64,000 nt of DNA. Origin: Antedon mediterranea. Lineage: Eukaryota; Echinodermata; Crinoidea; Comatulida; Antedonidae. This document shows, one piece after another, positions 1-13,047 of this stretch. The notes under the pieces were generated by a model. That model was not told the DNA's origin and searched no databases. It saw only the letters and a program-made list of their open reading frames with translations. The DNA lies in contig NC_092677.1 of assembly GCF_964355755.1 (NCBI RefSeq), forward strand, positions 15,160,101 to 15,224,100. Direction: 5' to 3'. How positions within the stretch are numbered: position 1 is the first letter of the stretch; each line of letters begins with the position of its first letter. Position numbers and translations under genes: made by a program.

Positions 1-640
1 TATAATGCCATTACGCATTGGTTTCACACATTGATGATGTCACAGAATGTACACACAGTGATGAAATCACAGAATACAAACATTATTTACACACATGGAT
101 AACATATAATGCCATTACGCATTGGTTTCACACATTGATGATGTCACAGAATGCAAACATTATTTACACACATGGATAACATATAATGCCATTACGCATT
201 GGTTTCACACATTGATGATGTCACAGAATGTACACACATTGATGGAATCACAGAATGCAAACATTATTTCCACACATGGATAACATATAATGCCATTACG
301 CATTGGTTTCACACATTGATGATGTCACAGAATGTACACACATTGATGGAATCACAGAATGCAAACATTATTTCCACACATGGATAACATATAATGCCAT
401 TACACATTGGTTTCACACATTGATGATGTCACAGAATGTACACACATTGATGGAATCACAGAATGCAAACATTATTTCCACACATGGATAACATATAATG
501 CCATTACGCATTGGTTTCACACATTGATGATGTCACAGAATGTACACACAGTGATGAAATCACAGAATACTTACATTATTTACACACATGGATAACATGT
601 CATTACGCATTGGTTTCACACATAACACACTAGATTCATG
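1..640. repeat. 104-bp tandem repeat array, truncated by the window start
   Basis: About six copies of a unit containing CATTACGCATTGG, TTTCACACATTGATG, GTCACAGAATG and CACACATGGATAAC. The phase is clear from identical blocks starting near 199, 303 and 407, exactly 104 bp apart. Copies differ by point changes and by presence or absence of one internal GATGGAATCACAGAATG half-unit, so the unit is itself a lower-order duplication. The last copies decay between 580 and 710. Short open frames through it shift with the repeat and are not genes. Confidence 0.95.
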
Positions 641-1648
641 TTTTTCAAAAACGTTTGATGACATCACACACCTTTGAAACATTATTTCACACACATTGAT
701 GAAATCACAAAATTAACATGCTTACAAGAACGGTAGAAAACACATACATACATATAGATATGTGTACAAATTAAAAATATATGTAGCACTCATCAAATTT
801 AGTAACTAATATTTCTATATTTTTAAAATCAAAATACAAGCGATATATTATTAATGATTGTATATTACATGAATAAAATTGGTTAATATTTTATTTATCA
901 CTGATTTAAGCATTAAACTCGCACTTATCAAAGCATTAATGATTGTCCAACTTTACAAAATGTTAAAACGAAAATAACTAATATAACTCAAGCGAACACA
1001 GGTTAAAAAGCATTATTATTTATAAAATATATCATAATATACTGGCAATCCTAAAATTGTAATGCAATAAACATTGTAGTATTTCAATGATCAAAAAGAA
1101 TGAGAATTATTACTTTTACAGTACAGTAAATAATGTTTGTAAAAAAAAAAGTAAATTCTAAAACCAATACATTTACTTTACAATAGTACATTGTATTGTA
1201 CAAAGCCAGCAATACTGTTTTATTTAAAAATTGATTATTTACATTAAATGTACAGTAAGTAGAAAATACTATACAATAATGCTGAAGTTGTTATTAAAAT
1301 TTCTCACCCATACATAACATGTTGTTGATACAATATTAATTTGTAATCTCAACATAGGTCAATATTAAAATAATTGTATTCATGATCAAAATAAAATAGG
1401 ACTGATATCATCATAAACTATGCTGCCAAACTCTTCATCTTGCATCATTGTAAAGAGTAAAGCTATGTCTACACTATCAAATTAGTTTGACAAAAAAGGT
1501 GTGATGTACCCACATATGGCAGTGATGATGTCATCAAGTACATATATGGGGACATCACATTTTATAGTCGCATAAAGTTTGATCGTGTAGATAGATAGAG
1601 CTTAAGACTGAAGATGCTGGTGGTCTAAATCATGAAATTACACTACAA
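641..1648. other. 3' flank / likely 3' UTR of the minus-strand Ig receptor
   Basis: No coding potential seen. AT-rich DNA immediately downstream of the receptor stop codon at 1649. A minus-strand AATAAA is present at 1219-1224, about 425 bp after the stop, and is a plausible but unproven polyadenylation signal. A MITE copy occupies about 1458-1605, so if this is UTR the mobile element is transcribed with the gene. Confidence 0.5.
1458..1605. mobile_element. MITE family A, copy 1
   Basis: About 150-bp inverted-repeat element beginning AAGCTATGTCTACAC...ATCAAATTAGTTTG and ending AGTTTGATCGTGTAG...AGAGCTTAAG. The body carries CCACATATGGCAGTG and TATATGGGGACATCACA, found in four other copies in this window (7253, 44337, 55412, 62322). 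No coding capacity. Confidence 0.8.
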
Positions 1649-3670
1649 TTAATACAACCCTGCTTCTTCTGTTTGTCTTTTCCACATAGATTCCAAATCC
1701 AAATCAGATCCACTTTTTTCTAAAGAACTTTCGCTGCTTCCTACGGCACTAGCACGTAACCTTTCACGATACTTCTCCTGCTTCCGACGATGTTTATCAG
1801 CATCTCTTTCTGAACGATCCATGCTTTTTTGTGCTGCTTTCAAGACTTTTTGTTTTTCACGTTCAGCCCTCTCCTTGATCTTTTTATGTGTCTGCTCTAA
1901 TCGATGTCGTGCTGCCAAGTTGTGGTCGATTACCTTGCGTCCATAAATATGTGTGTTTGGAAATATAGGTTCTGGTCCATTTGTGGGTTTTTTGTCTGGT
2001 GTCTCATTACTATCTAAAGAATCGCCTTGTTGGTCTCTTGCGTTGGAAGTGCCTGGTGTATAATAAAAATAGTAATGCAAAGTAAGTATTACATTTTTAA
2101 CAAAGAAACATAATGATCGCCATATTTACATCATCCATTTTTGACAGTACATCCCATAATAATCGTTCATGCATGCCTTTCCATGAAACTGTTGTCCACT
2201 TTCTATATTGTGCTACATGACTACTTAGAGACCCTTTCCTACGTTTTTTAGATCTAATTTAAGATCACAAACTATATTTAATGTAAAAATAATACTACAG
2301 TACCATATATGGTCCTATTGCGATAACTTTTAAAAAAATGTGAAAACTAAGTTGATTCAAATAATCATAATTTTATAATTATAATTTCACTTGAATATGT
2401 AATAATCTTACTGTCTTTTCGTTCATTGAAGGAGTCCATTTTTAATGATTGGTTATTCTTGTCTGGCGTGTCTTCAATTACTGCTTTACCAACAAGAACG
2501 ACACCAGGATCATGGGGACTGTATTGAAAGCAAAATTATATAAATTATTATTGAAATAATAGTAACCATGTTATTCCTTAAAACATTTTTATTAACTGCT
2601 GATTATCACCAGATGTCTGGAGATTGGTTGACCAGACAACTGGCCTTCATTTTGAAGAGCAAGTCTGAGATTTTTAACTAGAAAGCTTTAAATTATTCTG
2701 CCATTAAGAAATGGTCTACTGCAAGAAGAGAGGAAATAGTGTTCAATGTGCCTATTAGGTTGACTTATCTTTAATATTATTTAAAAAATCTTACTTTTTA
2801 TAAAGTATATCTTCGCTTCCGTCCAAAACAAGTTTTCGTTTTGTTGTCAGCCAACTTCTTCTCTTGACTATTTTACTTCCCTTTATTTGTAATTCAGACT
2901 GTGAACCAACACTTCCTTCAGCAGGGACATAGCCCTCATTGTTGTAGCTGTTTGTATGGTTCTGATTCATACTGTAGCTTCCATATTGGCCAGACTCGGT
3001 GCTTCCAATTGAGCCTTCAGAGGAATTCTCTCCAAACATATTACTAAAATTTAGAATTTTCATTAATAGTATTAACTGTTTTTATGATTTTTAAATTGTG
3101 TTATCAATGCCATTCACCAGGTCTCAGTCGTTTATTAGTAGCTCTCATTTCCAGTTATAAGCCAATTTATTTCCAGGTCTTGACACTCATTCGTTACCAG
3201 CTCTCAATTCCTGGTGTCACTCGTTTATTACCAGCACTCATTTCCAGGTCTCACTCATTCGTTACCAGGTCTCATATTCATTACCAAGTCTCACTCATTC
3301 ATTACCAGGTCTCATATTCATTACCAAAGTGTCACTCATTTATTAACAGGTCTCATATTCATTACCAGATCTCATTATTTAAATAACATGTCTTGCATTC
3401 ATTCATTAACTTGTCTCACATTCATTACCTGGTCTCACTTATTCATTTACAGGTCTTACCCATTGCTGATCCAGTATTTGTCAGGAATCATTTTCTTCCT
3501 TCTTCCATAAGTTGAAATGTGACCAGTTTTTGTTGATCTGAATCTATGCCAGACAACTACAGAAACAACAGCGACAAGTATGATAAACAATACAGCACAT
3601 CCTATGATGGCTGCAAGTAATTCGGTGGTTATTCCGTCACTTGTATTTGCGCTTGTTTCTGTTACTTCTT
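1649..3670 (-). CDS. Receptor segment: membrane span and cytoplasmic tail
   Basis: Exon 3670-3460 encodes a Thr/Ser stalk, a hydrophobic helix (LLAAIIGCAVLFIILVAV...) and a basic stop-transfer stretch (WHRFR). The tail comes from exons 3043-2795, 2518-2412 and 2052-1649. It is Ser/Gly/Asn/Tyr-rich at first (NSYNNEGYVPAEGS), then basic (KIVKRRSW), and ends in a roughly 60-residue highly charged helix-forming segment (RLEQTHKKIKERAEREK and following) before an acidic/Ser patch and the stop. No kinase, phosphatase or recognised signalling domain is seen. The charged segment could form a coiled coil. Confidence 0.85.
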
Positions 3671-6600
3671 CTAAAAAAAAGTATGGAAATAATTTTAATT
3701 CCGTAATAAATTAAGCAGTTCACATACTCGTTTTGGTTAGATGTAGCCAAGTTTATTTATTTATTTAGATTTATTTGATACTTTTAGGAAGCTCATTTTA
3801 AGTTTTTATGTGTTTCCTATTCATCTCTTTATCAACCTATTTTTCTGATTTCTTTATATTTTTAACGATGATGAATAAAGTATATTTGATTGATGTAGTA
3901 ATAACAAAGTAATAGTTTTTAACAACTATCACGGTTAAAAATTTGTCAGATTTTAGTGCAATTGCTTGAATATTGTCAGCCTTTTTCTGTATGCACTTCC
4001 ACATAATGTATGATATATATAATATTCCTAACCTGGATCCGTGGTAATGATCACTTCATCTGAATACAACCCTGTACTTGTCCAAGTTGAAATTGCCATC
4101 TGAAAGCCATACGTTGTGTTTGATTTTAAGTCAGTGATGATTCTGCTAATTGCGGTAGGCTCAGATTCGGACAACATAAACGTTTCATTGTTATCCAATC
4201 GGCGGTACTTAATTGCATAGGATTTAAAAAGTGATGCTTCCACAGCCTAATATTAACAAAAAGATATATAAAACAGTTGTATATTAAACATTGTAATATG
4301 TTACTACCAACAGCAATTAAGGCCAATTTATACCGACGAGTGGTAACAGCAATAAAAATATAGAATCTATGTTATTCCTTATGACCATGTACATACAAGG
4401 CGGAGCAGATGGGCAGAGATGGGAGATACAGATTCTACGTGGAACAAGCTATGTGGTTTTTATTTTATCTTACTGCTCGTCTGACCTTTAACCTGTGCAA
4501 AGGATATTGAACCATTGACCTTTTAGATCCCTGGTATGAATTCCATTATTGCTGCTCTCATTACAATAATGCATTTTAATACATACCATATTATTTCATA
4601 TTTAACATGTACTAAATGAATAATGGAACTCATAGTTATATAAAGTACCCCACATTCAGTTCATTTTTTTTTAAAGTCATTACATTTCATATCAATCAAT
4701 AAATTTCACAATGCCATCATGCTTTCATTTATTCTTTGCTGGTACTATTATACATAATACACTAGTTACTTTCTTTTGAAACATACATTATGCATTTAAA
4801 TTGTCCTTACCATCCATGATAGTCTAACAGCATCTGTTCCAAGGACAGCAGCACGCACACCTTGCACTTTTAATGTCAATACTAGAATGGAACAATAATG
4901 TATAGTAAAGTAGTTGATTAATTAGGTTTCTTAAAGATGTATTGTCCCCCACAAACACGAAAAATAATGATTAATTAAATCAGACTTTGAATAGGTCATT
5001 TTGTAGCTCTAATAAAGTTTATCACTTCCATAGAAAAAACAACGAAAAAAAATAAAAAATAACATAATGAATGGTTAAATTCAACAAAAAATCCATTGGC
5101 TGGCAGCCAATTTGAAAATTTTTTGCTTTAAATCACAGTTTTTTCAGGTAAATAAATTTTGTTTGGATTTTTGGTCAAAGTGGATAGCCATTATGTAATA
5201 TTAAAATGGCATATTCAAAAAAAAAAAAATTGTTTAATTATTTTTCAGGGGGACAGTACATAATGTAATAAATTCATTGAATAGCTTATTACAGTTTAAC
5301 AATTATTTGTTACAAATGGTATCAGCACTTATTTAGTTTTGTACGTATCCTTACAAGGTTAAACCATAGCGGCCAAACAATAACCTAATTTGTCTTTATA
5401 TATTATACTTACCGTCTGCTTCTGTTTTGGCAACTATTGTTACAAATTCACTCCAGCCGTACACCTCCTTATTTCCAGCACGCATGCGTACTTCATAATA
5501 TGTCGCATACTCTAGATTCTCAATAACTGTTTCTAAAGGTGGAACATTCTCAAACTGAACTACAGTCTCCTGGACTATAGAACTATTTAATCGGTGGCGT
5601 AACTCGTATATTATGTTGTCTGCTGGGCCATTTAGTTCTTCAGGCTCCCTCCATTGGATACTGAAAGAGTTTGCTTGGGCTAAGATGTTGAGATTGTATG
5701 GAACGGTTGGTATACTTTGCTTTGTAGTTACTTGTATAGAAGGGTTACTCATTGGGCCTGATCCTAGATCATTGATGGCCCTTACGCTGAAGATGTAACT
5801 GGTATATGGTTTGAGGTCAGTTACTGTTGTTGTTTGCTGTACAATTACTTCTGGAAGTTCCGTGTACACAATGCTGAGGATCTAAAATTAAACATTATGA
5901 ACAATAATCATATTATAAAGATTAATAAATCATTATTTAGCCATGTAGAACTCTTACAATATGATGATGTAATTACAATACTAGTGTAATATAATATTAC
6001 CTCTTTATATAATACTTTAAAACCTGTGACCAGCAAATCGCTATTAGAGGGAGGTAGGCTCCAAACCAAACCAACAGATGTAGACAAAATGGAAGTTAGG
6101 CCTGGTGGCATTGGTGCTCCTGGAACTGTAAAAAAAAATGTTAGGAATTTTTAATCTATTGTAAGGATTTCAGAGCCTTGCATTAACAAAATTAATAATA
6201 AATAATATTTGATATGTAACAGAGAAACAGATATAATGGAAACTAATTTATTATTAACACTAAAGATGAGTAAATATGCAAGAATGAAAAAAAGCTGCTC
6301 TTCCTCATTTTCACAGTTTATAAATATAATTCAAATGTACATCACTTTAATCTAAAACATTAATACACCAACCTTTCAATGACCTCTGATCACTACCTCT
6401 TGCATTCTGGGCAAGGCAGGTATATTCATTTATCTCGGCTAAATCGAGACTCTCCACAAAAAGAGCGTCATCTGTTGTTATAATATGATTCTGGATGCCA
6501 GAACCTGTAAGTCGGATACCATTCACATCCCAGGCGATTGTAGGCTCTGGTGATCCAATGGCACTGCATAGAATTGTCAGGGAGGTTTCTTGTTGGGTTA

Positions 6601-9600
6601 TTTGAACTTTAGTTATAACTGGTGGGCCTGCATAATAATACAATAAGAGCATTACATTTGACAAAATCAACAAGAAATTCCTTTTTATACTGTAGTTATT
6701 TACACTGGTAACACTAGTGATGGTTTAGATTTAGCATCACTGGAACACTGTAAAGTGAATCCGATATTCCCATATCGGTTAGGATTTAAAATGAGTAAGT
6801 TTAGTTAATGTTGATTGTTCACTCTGTGGGTTATTTTGTTTAATGCTATTGGTAGCTAGCTCTATGTGCTTCCTAGATGAATTAAAAACAATGAATTGTC
6901 TCACCTAATATTGTGACCACAACAGACTGGTTGGCTATTCCTAGTTCATTGGTAGCAAGACATGTGAATTCCCCATGATGCACACTGACTGTTGGATTAC
7001 TGATTGTTATTGACCCTTGAACTCCTACGATGCTATCATCACTACTTGTTGGTTGGCCAGATGGAAGAATCCATTCTATATGTGGGGTTGGCCTTCCTTC
7101 TGCTAAGCATTCAAGTGAAAGCTGGTCTGTTCCAGAATCTTGGGTGTATGTTACTGAAGTTATTGGAATAATTCTAGGTGGAACTAAATATAAATGTGTG
7201 ATTCAAAAACATTGATACCAGCAAAATGTGAGGGAAGTAGAGTACTTTGTGTCCCTAAGTTTCCATCAACTAAAGCTATATGGACATATTTGGGAACATC
7301 ACACTTTTTCTTTCAAAATAGTTTGATAGTGTATACAGAGCTTAAGTTGTAAATATGAAATTTTATGTAAAATGTTTTAACTTACAATTTACTGCCAAGA
7401 ATGCCAATCCTGATATTGTTCCTACAGAGTTTGCTACTTCACATTTATAAAAAGAACTATCGACCTCTTTCACAGATGCAAATTCTAGAGAACCACTAAC
7501 TGAGATAAAGGTGCCTTCTCCTGGCATATTTGAGCTTGTGGTTCCAGTACCAACAGCACTCAACTGACTGCCATTGGCATCAGAGACATACCACGAGACA
7601 ATTGGTCTTTCTCTTGCAGATGCCAGGCAGATCAATGAAGCTGGGTTTCCCAGATTGGATGTAACATTAGTAGGTGGGGTTATAAAAACTGGGAAATCTG
7701 CATCAAAAATAAAAATGAGAACAAATATTAACTAATCAAGGAGCAAAACTGACATTAAAAACTAGAAGTAGTCGGCTTCAATATCCTGTCTGTCTTGTGT
7801 AGTCAGTCAATCTTCTCCTCCATCCATTCCTTTGAGAAATATACCATGGAGAGACTACATTTAATTCTCTCTAAAATGTTTGCCCCTAACATTGCTTTTG
7901 ATTTTTTAATTGGAAATTTTAAATTTCCAATCATACCTAAAGTTAAAATGTTGACCGAGATTTGGTTGGAACCAGCATTACTAGTAGCTACACAAGTGTA
8001 AGTGCCTAGGTTCTCCTCTGTAGCACCATTCACTACAATACTGCCATTCAACAGTAATTGTAAATTATTCACTGAAAAGAATAAGATATTAGTTAGAGCC
8101 GAGTGTTTGAGACAAGGGCACTGCAAACCACAGCCACAATATGGGAACAGGTTCAAGGCGGGTCTTTGACCATAGTCAGTAATAGAACAAGTTTTCTTTG
8201 ATAAGGACTTGGTGTACACATCTGTCTTTGTGTGTACTTACAAGATCCCAGTTTGTCTTTCGGAATAGTAAGGGGTTACCTCAGTATTCTGGTGAAATTT
8301 TAAACACCTTCCCAGTTGAATAGTTACAGAAACCCCAAATGGAACAATAAATATAAATCAACCTCAATTTTAAATTTTATTTTTAAAAAATTTCATATAT
8401 AATGCTTGCAGGTTTACCTAAAATCAGTTCCTCTCCATCTTTCATCCATGACACCTGCGGGCGTGGATCGCCATAAGCGACGCAGTCTAGACGAAACGAC
8501 TGCCCAAGAGTTACCGTTTGTTCTTGAGGGCGTACACTGAACTGTGGTGGTACTGAAAATGAATTGAAAATAACAAATAACAGTTTTATGGAAAAGTGTT
8601 AATAGAGCTTTGGTGCAATGCTCATATGATAATTAATACATAATTAAACAGTATTTTTCACTGATTTTTGTTTTGTCTTAGTAAACCTTTAGTTGACATC
8701 AGCCTAGGGAGTCATCAATCAACCTTACAACTTCACCTTCAATTCCTTACTACAGTACTTATGTACTACTCTCTAGGAGGGTAACATTTATCTATGTATA
8801 GGGTTACACTTATACCTCGATGAGGCTTGCGTTTTACCAGTGTAACAAAATACTTACTAAGTACTGAAAGATAGAACTGAGTTTGATCGTAACCCAGTAG
8901 ATTAGATACTTCGCATGTGTAAATGCCTTCCTGGCTTTTTTGTATGTTGTAGATTACTAGGTCACCATTACTGTATAACTGATGACTAGGGTCACTGGTT
9001 ATCTGCTGCTCTTGGTAGAACCATGCATACATAATCTGAGAAGAGAGCAAAATAGACAGTACTCCACATATTTACTGTATATATAGATAAAACTCCTATT
9101 AAGGGGTCACTTCAGGGCCATGATAAAGTGTCCCGGTAATACAGGTGTCTCTTGAATGGGGGTTGGAAATTAGCGTTAACATATACTGTATATTGCCTGT
9201 AAATCGTTTCACTAGGAAAATTTCCACTTAATAGAGGTGTTTCTTGAATAGGGGTTGGTAAATAGTGTTAACACATATATCCCATCATTCCTTCCATAGA
9301 AAAATATCCACTTAATAGAGGTGTCCTTTAAATATGGGTTTCCTAAAGGAGTACTGCAGTACTACTGTCCTCTTTAATGCCTTTTCATACTACTTCTCTT
9401 GTTTAGTTATGTGCTAAGATTTCTGATTCATGCAAGACGTTTTTTGGTACTTTTTAAAGTTGTGAATAGGATTCTTTTATTATCTAAGTTTTGTATTAGT
9501 ACTAATAGCAATACACTATTAATTTTAGTTTGTAAATACTAATACTTCACAACATGCTAAGTACACAAATCAATAAAGCCAGAAATAGGTTATATGATAC

Positions 9601-12600
9601 CAAACAATACATATACCAAACCAGATGGTTTTGAAAGCAAGTAGCTTTTGTGTGAAGGTAGTACTAATGGATAGAGAACTGACAATATCATTACGTACAG
9701 GTATGTACAAGATGGTACATATATTGCTTTATCCTTTGTATGGATGAACAGGGACAAAGAAAAAACATAACAAAAATTATTAGTTTATTTTTATCTCACA
9801 AATTTTTAATATGCTTGTAATCATTTAATTAGAGATAAGTCCGTATTTTAGTAACATTTTTAACTTAAAATACAAAAAGTAAATCTTCCCACCTGAGGAT
9901 TTCCATCAGCCCTGCACTGTAGTGTTGCCGTTTCTCCCTCTACAACTTGTTGATTTGAGGGTAAAAGCGTAAACCTTGGGGAGCCTAGAAAATGAATGAG
10001 ATTGATAAAACTTGATTTGTCTAGTCAAAATTGTAACTTGAAGAACACTGTTGACCATGCATAATCTAGAAAAATCTAAAATTATTAATATTTGTTTTTC
10101 ACTGATTATCAAAATGATTATATATATTATCAGATACTGGGAAAATGAGTGGTTTGTTATTATTCCAGATGTTCTAACCTAATTGAAGGCCCAAACAGAT
10201 AATAATGTTGATTTTGAAACTCTAATATTTCATAGTATAGTATGTTGTTTACTGATTTTATCAGATGTATAATAACACAGAGGGAAGGCATACTATATGT
10301 TAACTAGTTGTTAATTAAATGGCCAATATGAAATTTCTATTCCAAAAATTATAAAGTAAATTGAAAATATAAATGTTTATAGAATTTAAAAAAACCTTAC
10401 TTTGAACTGTGAGTACTGCTGATGTCGTATCACTCCCAACGGTATTTGTAGCACTACAAGAATATGTCCCCGACTGATCTGTGGTAGCGGACATAATAAC
10501 CAGTGAACCATTGGTCAGAACTTGAAAGCTTTGACCATCACCCCCAGGGGCTGGAATCGGGGCTTTATTAGGATCAGGTGTAGTCCATTCGATGAGTGGG
10601 GTTGGATTACCGCTGGCTTCACAGTGTAGTGTGACAGACAATCCTTCCACAACAATTGAGTCTACTGGTCTCGTTGTTATTACAGGAACAACTATTTTGA
10701 AGAGATAAGCAAGCAAGAAATAAATAGAAAAACAAACTGCATTTATATTCTCCAAATCTGAGTGTACTGATTGTTATAAATTTCCTTTATTAAGATTAAT
10801 CTAGACAGAGTCACTACCCTTTGGTACAAAAGTTTACTTTTAATTCAAATATTTGTTCGGAGTGAAGTCTTGTGAGGAAGAGTAATGAACATTCTTCAAT
10901 TTGTAAGGCAGCTTCTGAAGTAGATCTTGTACCAATTGTATTGGTCTCCCTTTCCACTGGGTTCAACTAGCAATGGAAATATTTCTAATGATTGGACAAT
11001 CATAGTCATTCTTTACTGAAGGATGCCTGATTGATTGCTATCATACCTTGAATCATAAGATGTGCTTGTGCTGACCGGCTTGTGTACCCGTTACTCGCTG
11101 TGCACTCATACACACCCTCATCTTCCCCAACAAGGTCAAGAAGCCGGAGCCAGCCCTGCCTAGGTTCTTCCAATCGATCAGCAGGTATGACACCACTTGT
11201 CTAAAATGAGGTGAAAAATCTATCTTAAATTTCAAATATTTTCATGAACAGTAAAATATAGAAACAATATGAAGGGGACATCTTTGTGACAATAAAGCAT
11301 CCTCTTATAGCTTACTAGGGGTGTTCTACTGTATACAAATACTTGTGTAATAATACCTTGATTTTAACTAGTAGTAAAAAATAAACTATATATATAATTA
11401 TACTTATTATTATACTCAATAGATACAACATTTCTGTGCAAAGAATATTACCTTTCTCCACACTATAGAAGGTGTTGGGCTCCCTGTTGCCTCACATTTA
11501 AAAGTAACTCTGCTTCCAACCAATGCTGACTGATCTGTTGGACGTAGTGTCAGGGTGACATCTTGAAGTGGCGGGTCAACAACGAGAAGTGCTGAAGCAC
11601 TGTTTTCACCCCAGCTGTTAACGGCTGTACATGTGTAATAGCCAGCATCTGACTGCTGTATATTGGTGATTGTCAGGGAGGTAGACGTGATGGTATAATG
11701 ACTGGAAGACTAAACACAAGAGAAGTATATTGTTATTGCATACTGTTATAACTTTAAGTCCAGGATGCAACACAAGGAAGTAGACTCAACACAGGCAATT
11801 CAACCAATCAGAACCAGAGAAATGTTCAGAACTGTTGATTATGGTTGGTCACATTATGTTGCTAGTGGTAACCACGTTTAAGCAAATACTTGGTGAAGTT
11901 TCTATGTTAAGTTGCATACCTTGTGTTACTTTCTTACCTGAATTTGTTGTCCATTATTATTAAGCCAATGGACAGTGGCTACTGGACTTCCTATTGCGAT
12001 ACATGAAAATGATACACTTTGACCTTCTGGTGCACGTTGACCTTCAGGTGGCTGAAGAAATCCTGGTCGCCCTAAAGTCAAAAAACTATTAGACTATTTT
12101 TCAAGTAACGTTTTGCTAACTAACTGTACAATAATTTCTTGAATATGTATCAACTACTCCTAAGGCTAGTTCAAATGAGACTTTGTAAGCATTATATAGT
12201 TTAACTGTAATTGGCAAGTTCCTTGCTGTTGGACGTTATGCAATTGTTAAGCATCAGTCACAGTTCACACCATGGTACCTGCTTTGCTGTGCGAACAAAA
12301 TGAATAACAAATTACCAATGAGAGTTAATGTAGCAGATTCACTGATAAGCTGTAACTGCAACAACATATTTTCAGCAGTACAGGTGTAAGACCCCATATC
12401 TTCATGATTGGGTGACAACACTGTCAGACTGCTTGATGTCACCATACCAACATTTGTCGTGCTAACAGACGCTTGTACAAGATCTTCACCATTGAGCTGC
12501 CACGACAATGTCGCTGGTGGGTTGCTATTAATACTGCATTGGAATGTTGACGTCTGACCCGTATTTGTGGTCACAGAGGATGGCTGGGTAATAAACAAAT

Positions 12601-13047
12601 CTGAAAAATCTGTTTTATAATTCAAAACCATTAAATGACAATAAGGTGACTGACAATAATTAAAAATTTGAATTAATTAATCAATGCATCTGTAAATTTG
12701 TAAAACTTACGAGCTAGACTAAGAGATGACCTCTGACTTGTGATAGTCTCCATACCAGAATTTGCCTGGCACATGTAATTTCCAACAGCCTCTTGAACCA
12801 CACTAAGAATATGCAGCGTACCATTGGGGAAAGTTTCAAATAGACTGCCTCTGATTGGCTGGTTATTGAACAACCAGGTAATGGTTGGTTCAGGATTTCC
12901 TCTGGCAATACAATGCCACCAAACTGGCTGAAGCTCAATGGCAACAAGTGGTGTTGGTTCCTGGATAAACTGCAGAGGAAGGGCATTAGTAATAATGCTG
13001 CAGATGAGAAGTAGTTGGATGTGGTATCTGCTTTCAAAACTGACCAT
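1649..13047 (-). CDS. Ig/FN3 transmembrane receptor (10 Ig + 3 FN3), 21 coding exons
   Basis: Type I membrane protein of the immunoglobulin superfamily, probably a cell-surface adhesion or recognition receptor. Coding exons in transcript order: 13047-12711, 12600-12316, 12071-11938, 11709-11452, 11200-11047, 10691-10401, 9984-9893, 9035-8858, 8552-8418, 8071-7937, 7697-7386, 7183-6905, 6627-6373, 6125-6001, 5881-5413, 4881-4811, 4246-4033, 3670-3460, 3043-2795, 2518-2412, 2052-1649. All junctions are GT-AG, every phase joins, and the sum is 4695 nt (1564 aa), which strongly supports the model. Domains: signal peptide about 1-24, Ig1-Ig10 about 25-948, FN3 949-1241, membrane helix about 1258-1281, cytoplasmic tail to 1564. 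Domain borders coincide with phase-1 introns. The count fits neither IGSF9 (5+2), Robo (5+3) nor Dscam (10+6), so no symbol is given. Exact family is uncertain. Confidence 0.9.
3044..3459. repeat. Degenerate tandem repeat filling a receptor intron
   Basis: The whole intron between the membrane-span exon and the next tail exon contains variants of a roughly 25-30 bp unit, ATTCATTACCAGGTCTCA(CTC). The genuine minus-strand donor GTAAGACCTG at 3459-3450 is itself the first unit of the array. Confidence 0.8.
4033..6125 (-). CDS. Receptor segment: three fibronectin type III domains
   Basis: Exons 6125-6001 and 5881-5413 encode FN3-1 and FN3-2; 4881-4811 and 4246-4033 encode FN3-3. Diagnostic FN3 positions are visible: early Trp (LVWSLPP, SIQWREP, LSWMV), then Tyr/Phe strands and the late L-x-P/L-x-Y-T-x-Y turn (DLKPYTSYIFSVRA, NLEYATYYEVRMRA, LKSNTTYGFQMA). 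The large 469-bp exon fusing the second half of FN3-1 to all of FN3-2 is unusual against the otherwise domain-by-domain exon pattern of this gene. Confidence 0.88.
4931..5266. mobile_element. TTAA-type MITE family B, copy 1
   Basis: Begins TTAAAGATGTATTGTCCCCC and ends with a weaker complement (GGGGGACAGTACAT). The interior matches the element at 24848-25189 in reverse orientation, including CAGACTTTGAATAGG and CCATTGGCTGGCAGCC. TTAA at the terminus suggests a TTAA target preference (piggyBac or Kolobok type); no protein is encoded. It lies in an intron of the Ig receptor. Confidence 0.75.
6373..13047 (-). CDS. Receptor segment: signal peptide and Ig1-Ig10
   Basis: Start at 13047 is the first Met before a hydrophobic stretch (IQLLLICSIITNA), followed at once by Ig1 with Cys, Trp and a Y-x-C motif (NYMCQAN). 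Each later domain shows the I-set pattern: first Cys, a Trp about 11-14 residues on, then D/E-x-G-x-Y-x-C (for example DMGSYTCTAEN, QSGTYSCSATN, NLGTYTCVATS). Ig1, Ig2, Ig5, Ig8, Ig9 and Ig10 are single-exon domains; Ig3, Ig4, Ig6 and Ig7 are split by one internal intron. Several N-x-S/T sequons are visible. The final domain reads EINEYTCLAQN. Confidence 0.9.
7253..7346. mobile_element. MITE family A, copy 2 (internally deleted)
   Basis: About 95-bp copy: ACTAAAGCTATATGG...GGGAACATCACAC...ATAGTTTGATAGTGTATACAGAGCTTAAG. The right terminus is well preserved, and the left terminus and first half of the body are shortened. Intronic in the Ig receptor gene, just upstream of the Ig8 exon donor. Confidence 0.65.
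8098..8290. repeat. Dispersed ~190-bp SINE-like repeat, copy 1
   Basis: Shares GGGCACTGCAAACCAC, TTTGACCATAG and GGGGTTACCTCAGTATTC with 32648-32850 in the same order and spacing. No clear pol III promoter boxes seen; could be the body of a SINE. It lies in the intron between the two halves of the Ig7 domain. Confidence 0.55.
9100..9345. repeat. Imperfect tandem duplication, ~100-bp unit
   Basis: Two to three decayed copies of a block containing CTTAATAGAGGTGT, TTGAATAGGGGTTGG and GTTAACA(C/T)ATAT. Similar GGTGTC/GGGACAC wording recurs at 28500-28560, 43000-43050, 54190-54245 and 60580-60690, suggesting old dispersed repeats. Intronic. Confidence 0.5.

Noticed and set aside
199-595. Three overlapping 62-codon open frames
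   Set aside because: They are the same frame restarted every 104 bp by the tandem repeat; no protein features.
2130-2250. Open minus-strand segment with a GTAAAT donor, candidate extra tail exon of the Ig receptor
   Set aside because: Its required phase fits neither the exon before (phase 1) nor the last exon, whereas joining 2412 directly to 2052 keeps the frame and gives a total divisible by three.
3084-3510. Two ~100-codon plus-strand open frames
   Set aside because: They lie in the degenerate repeat filling a receptor intron and translate to repetitive sequence.
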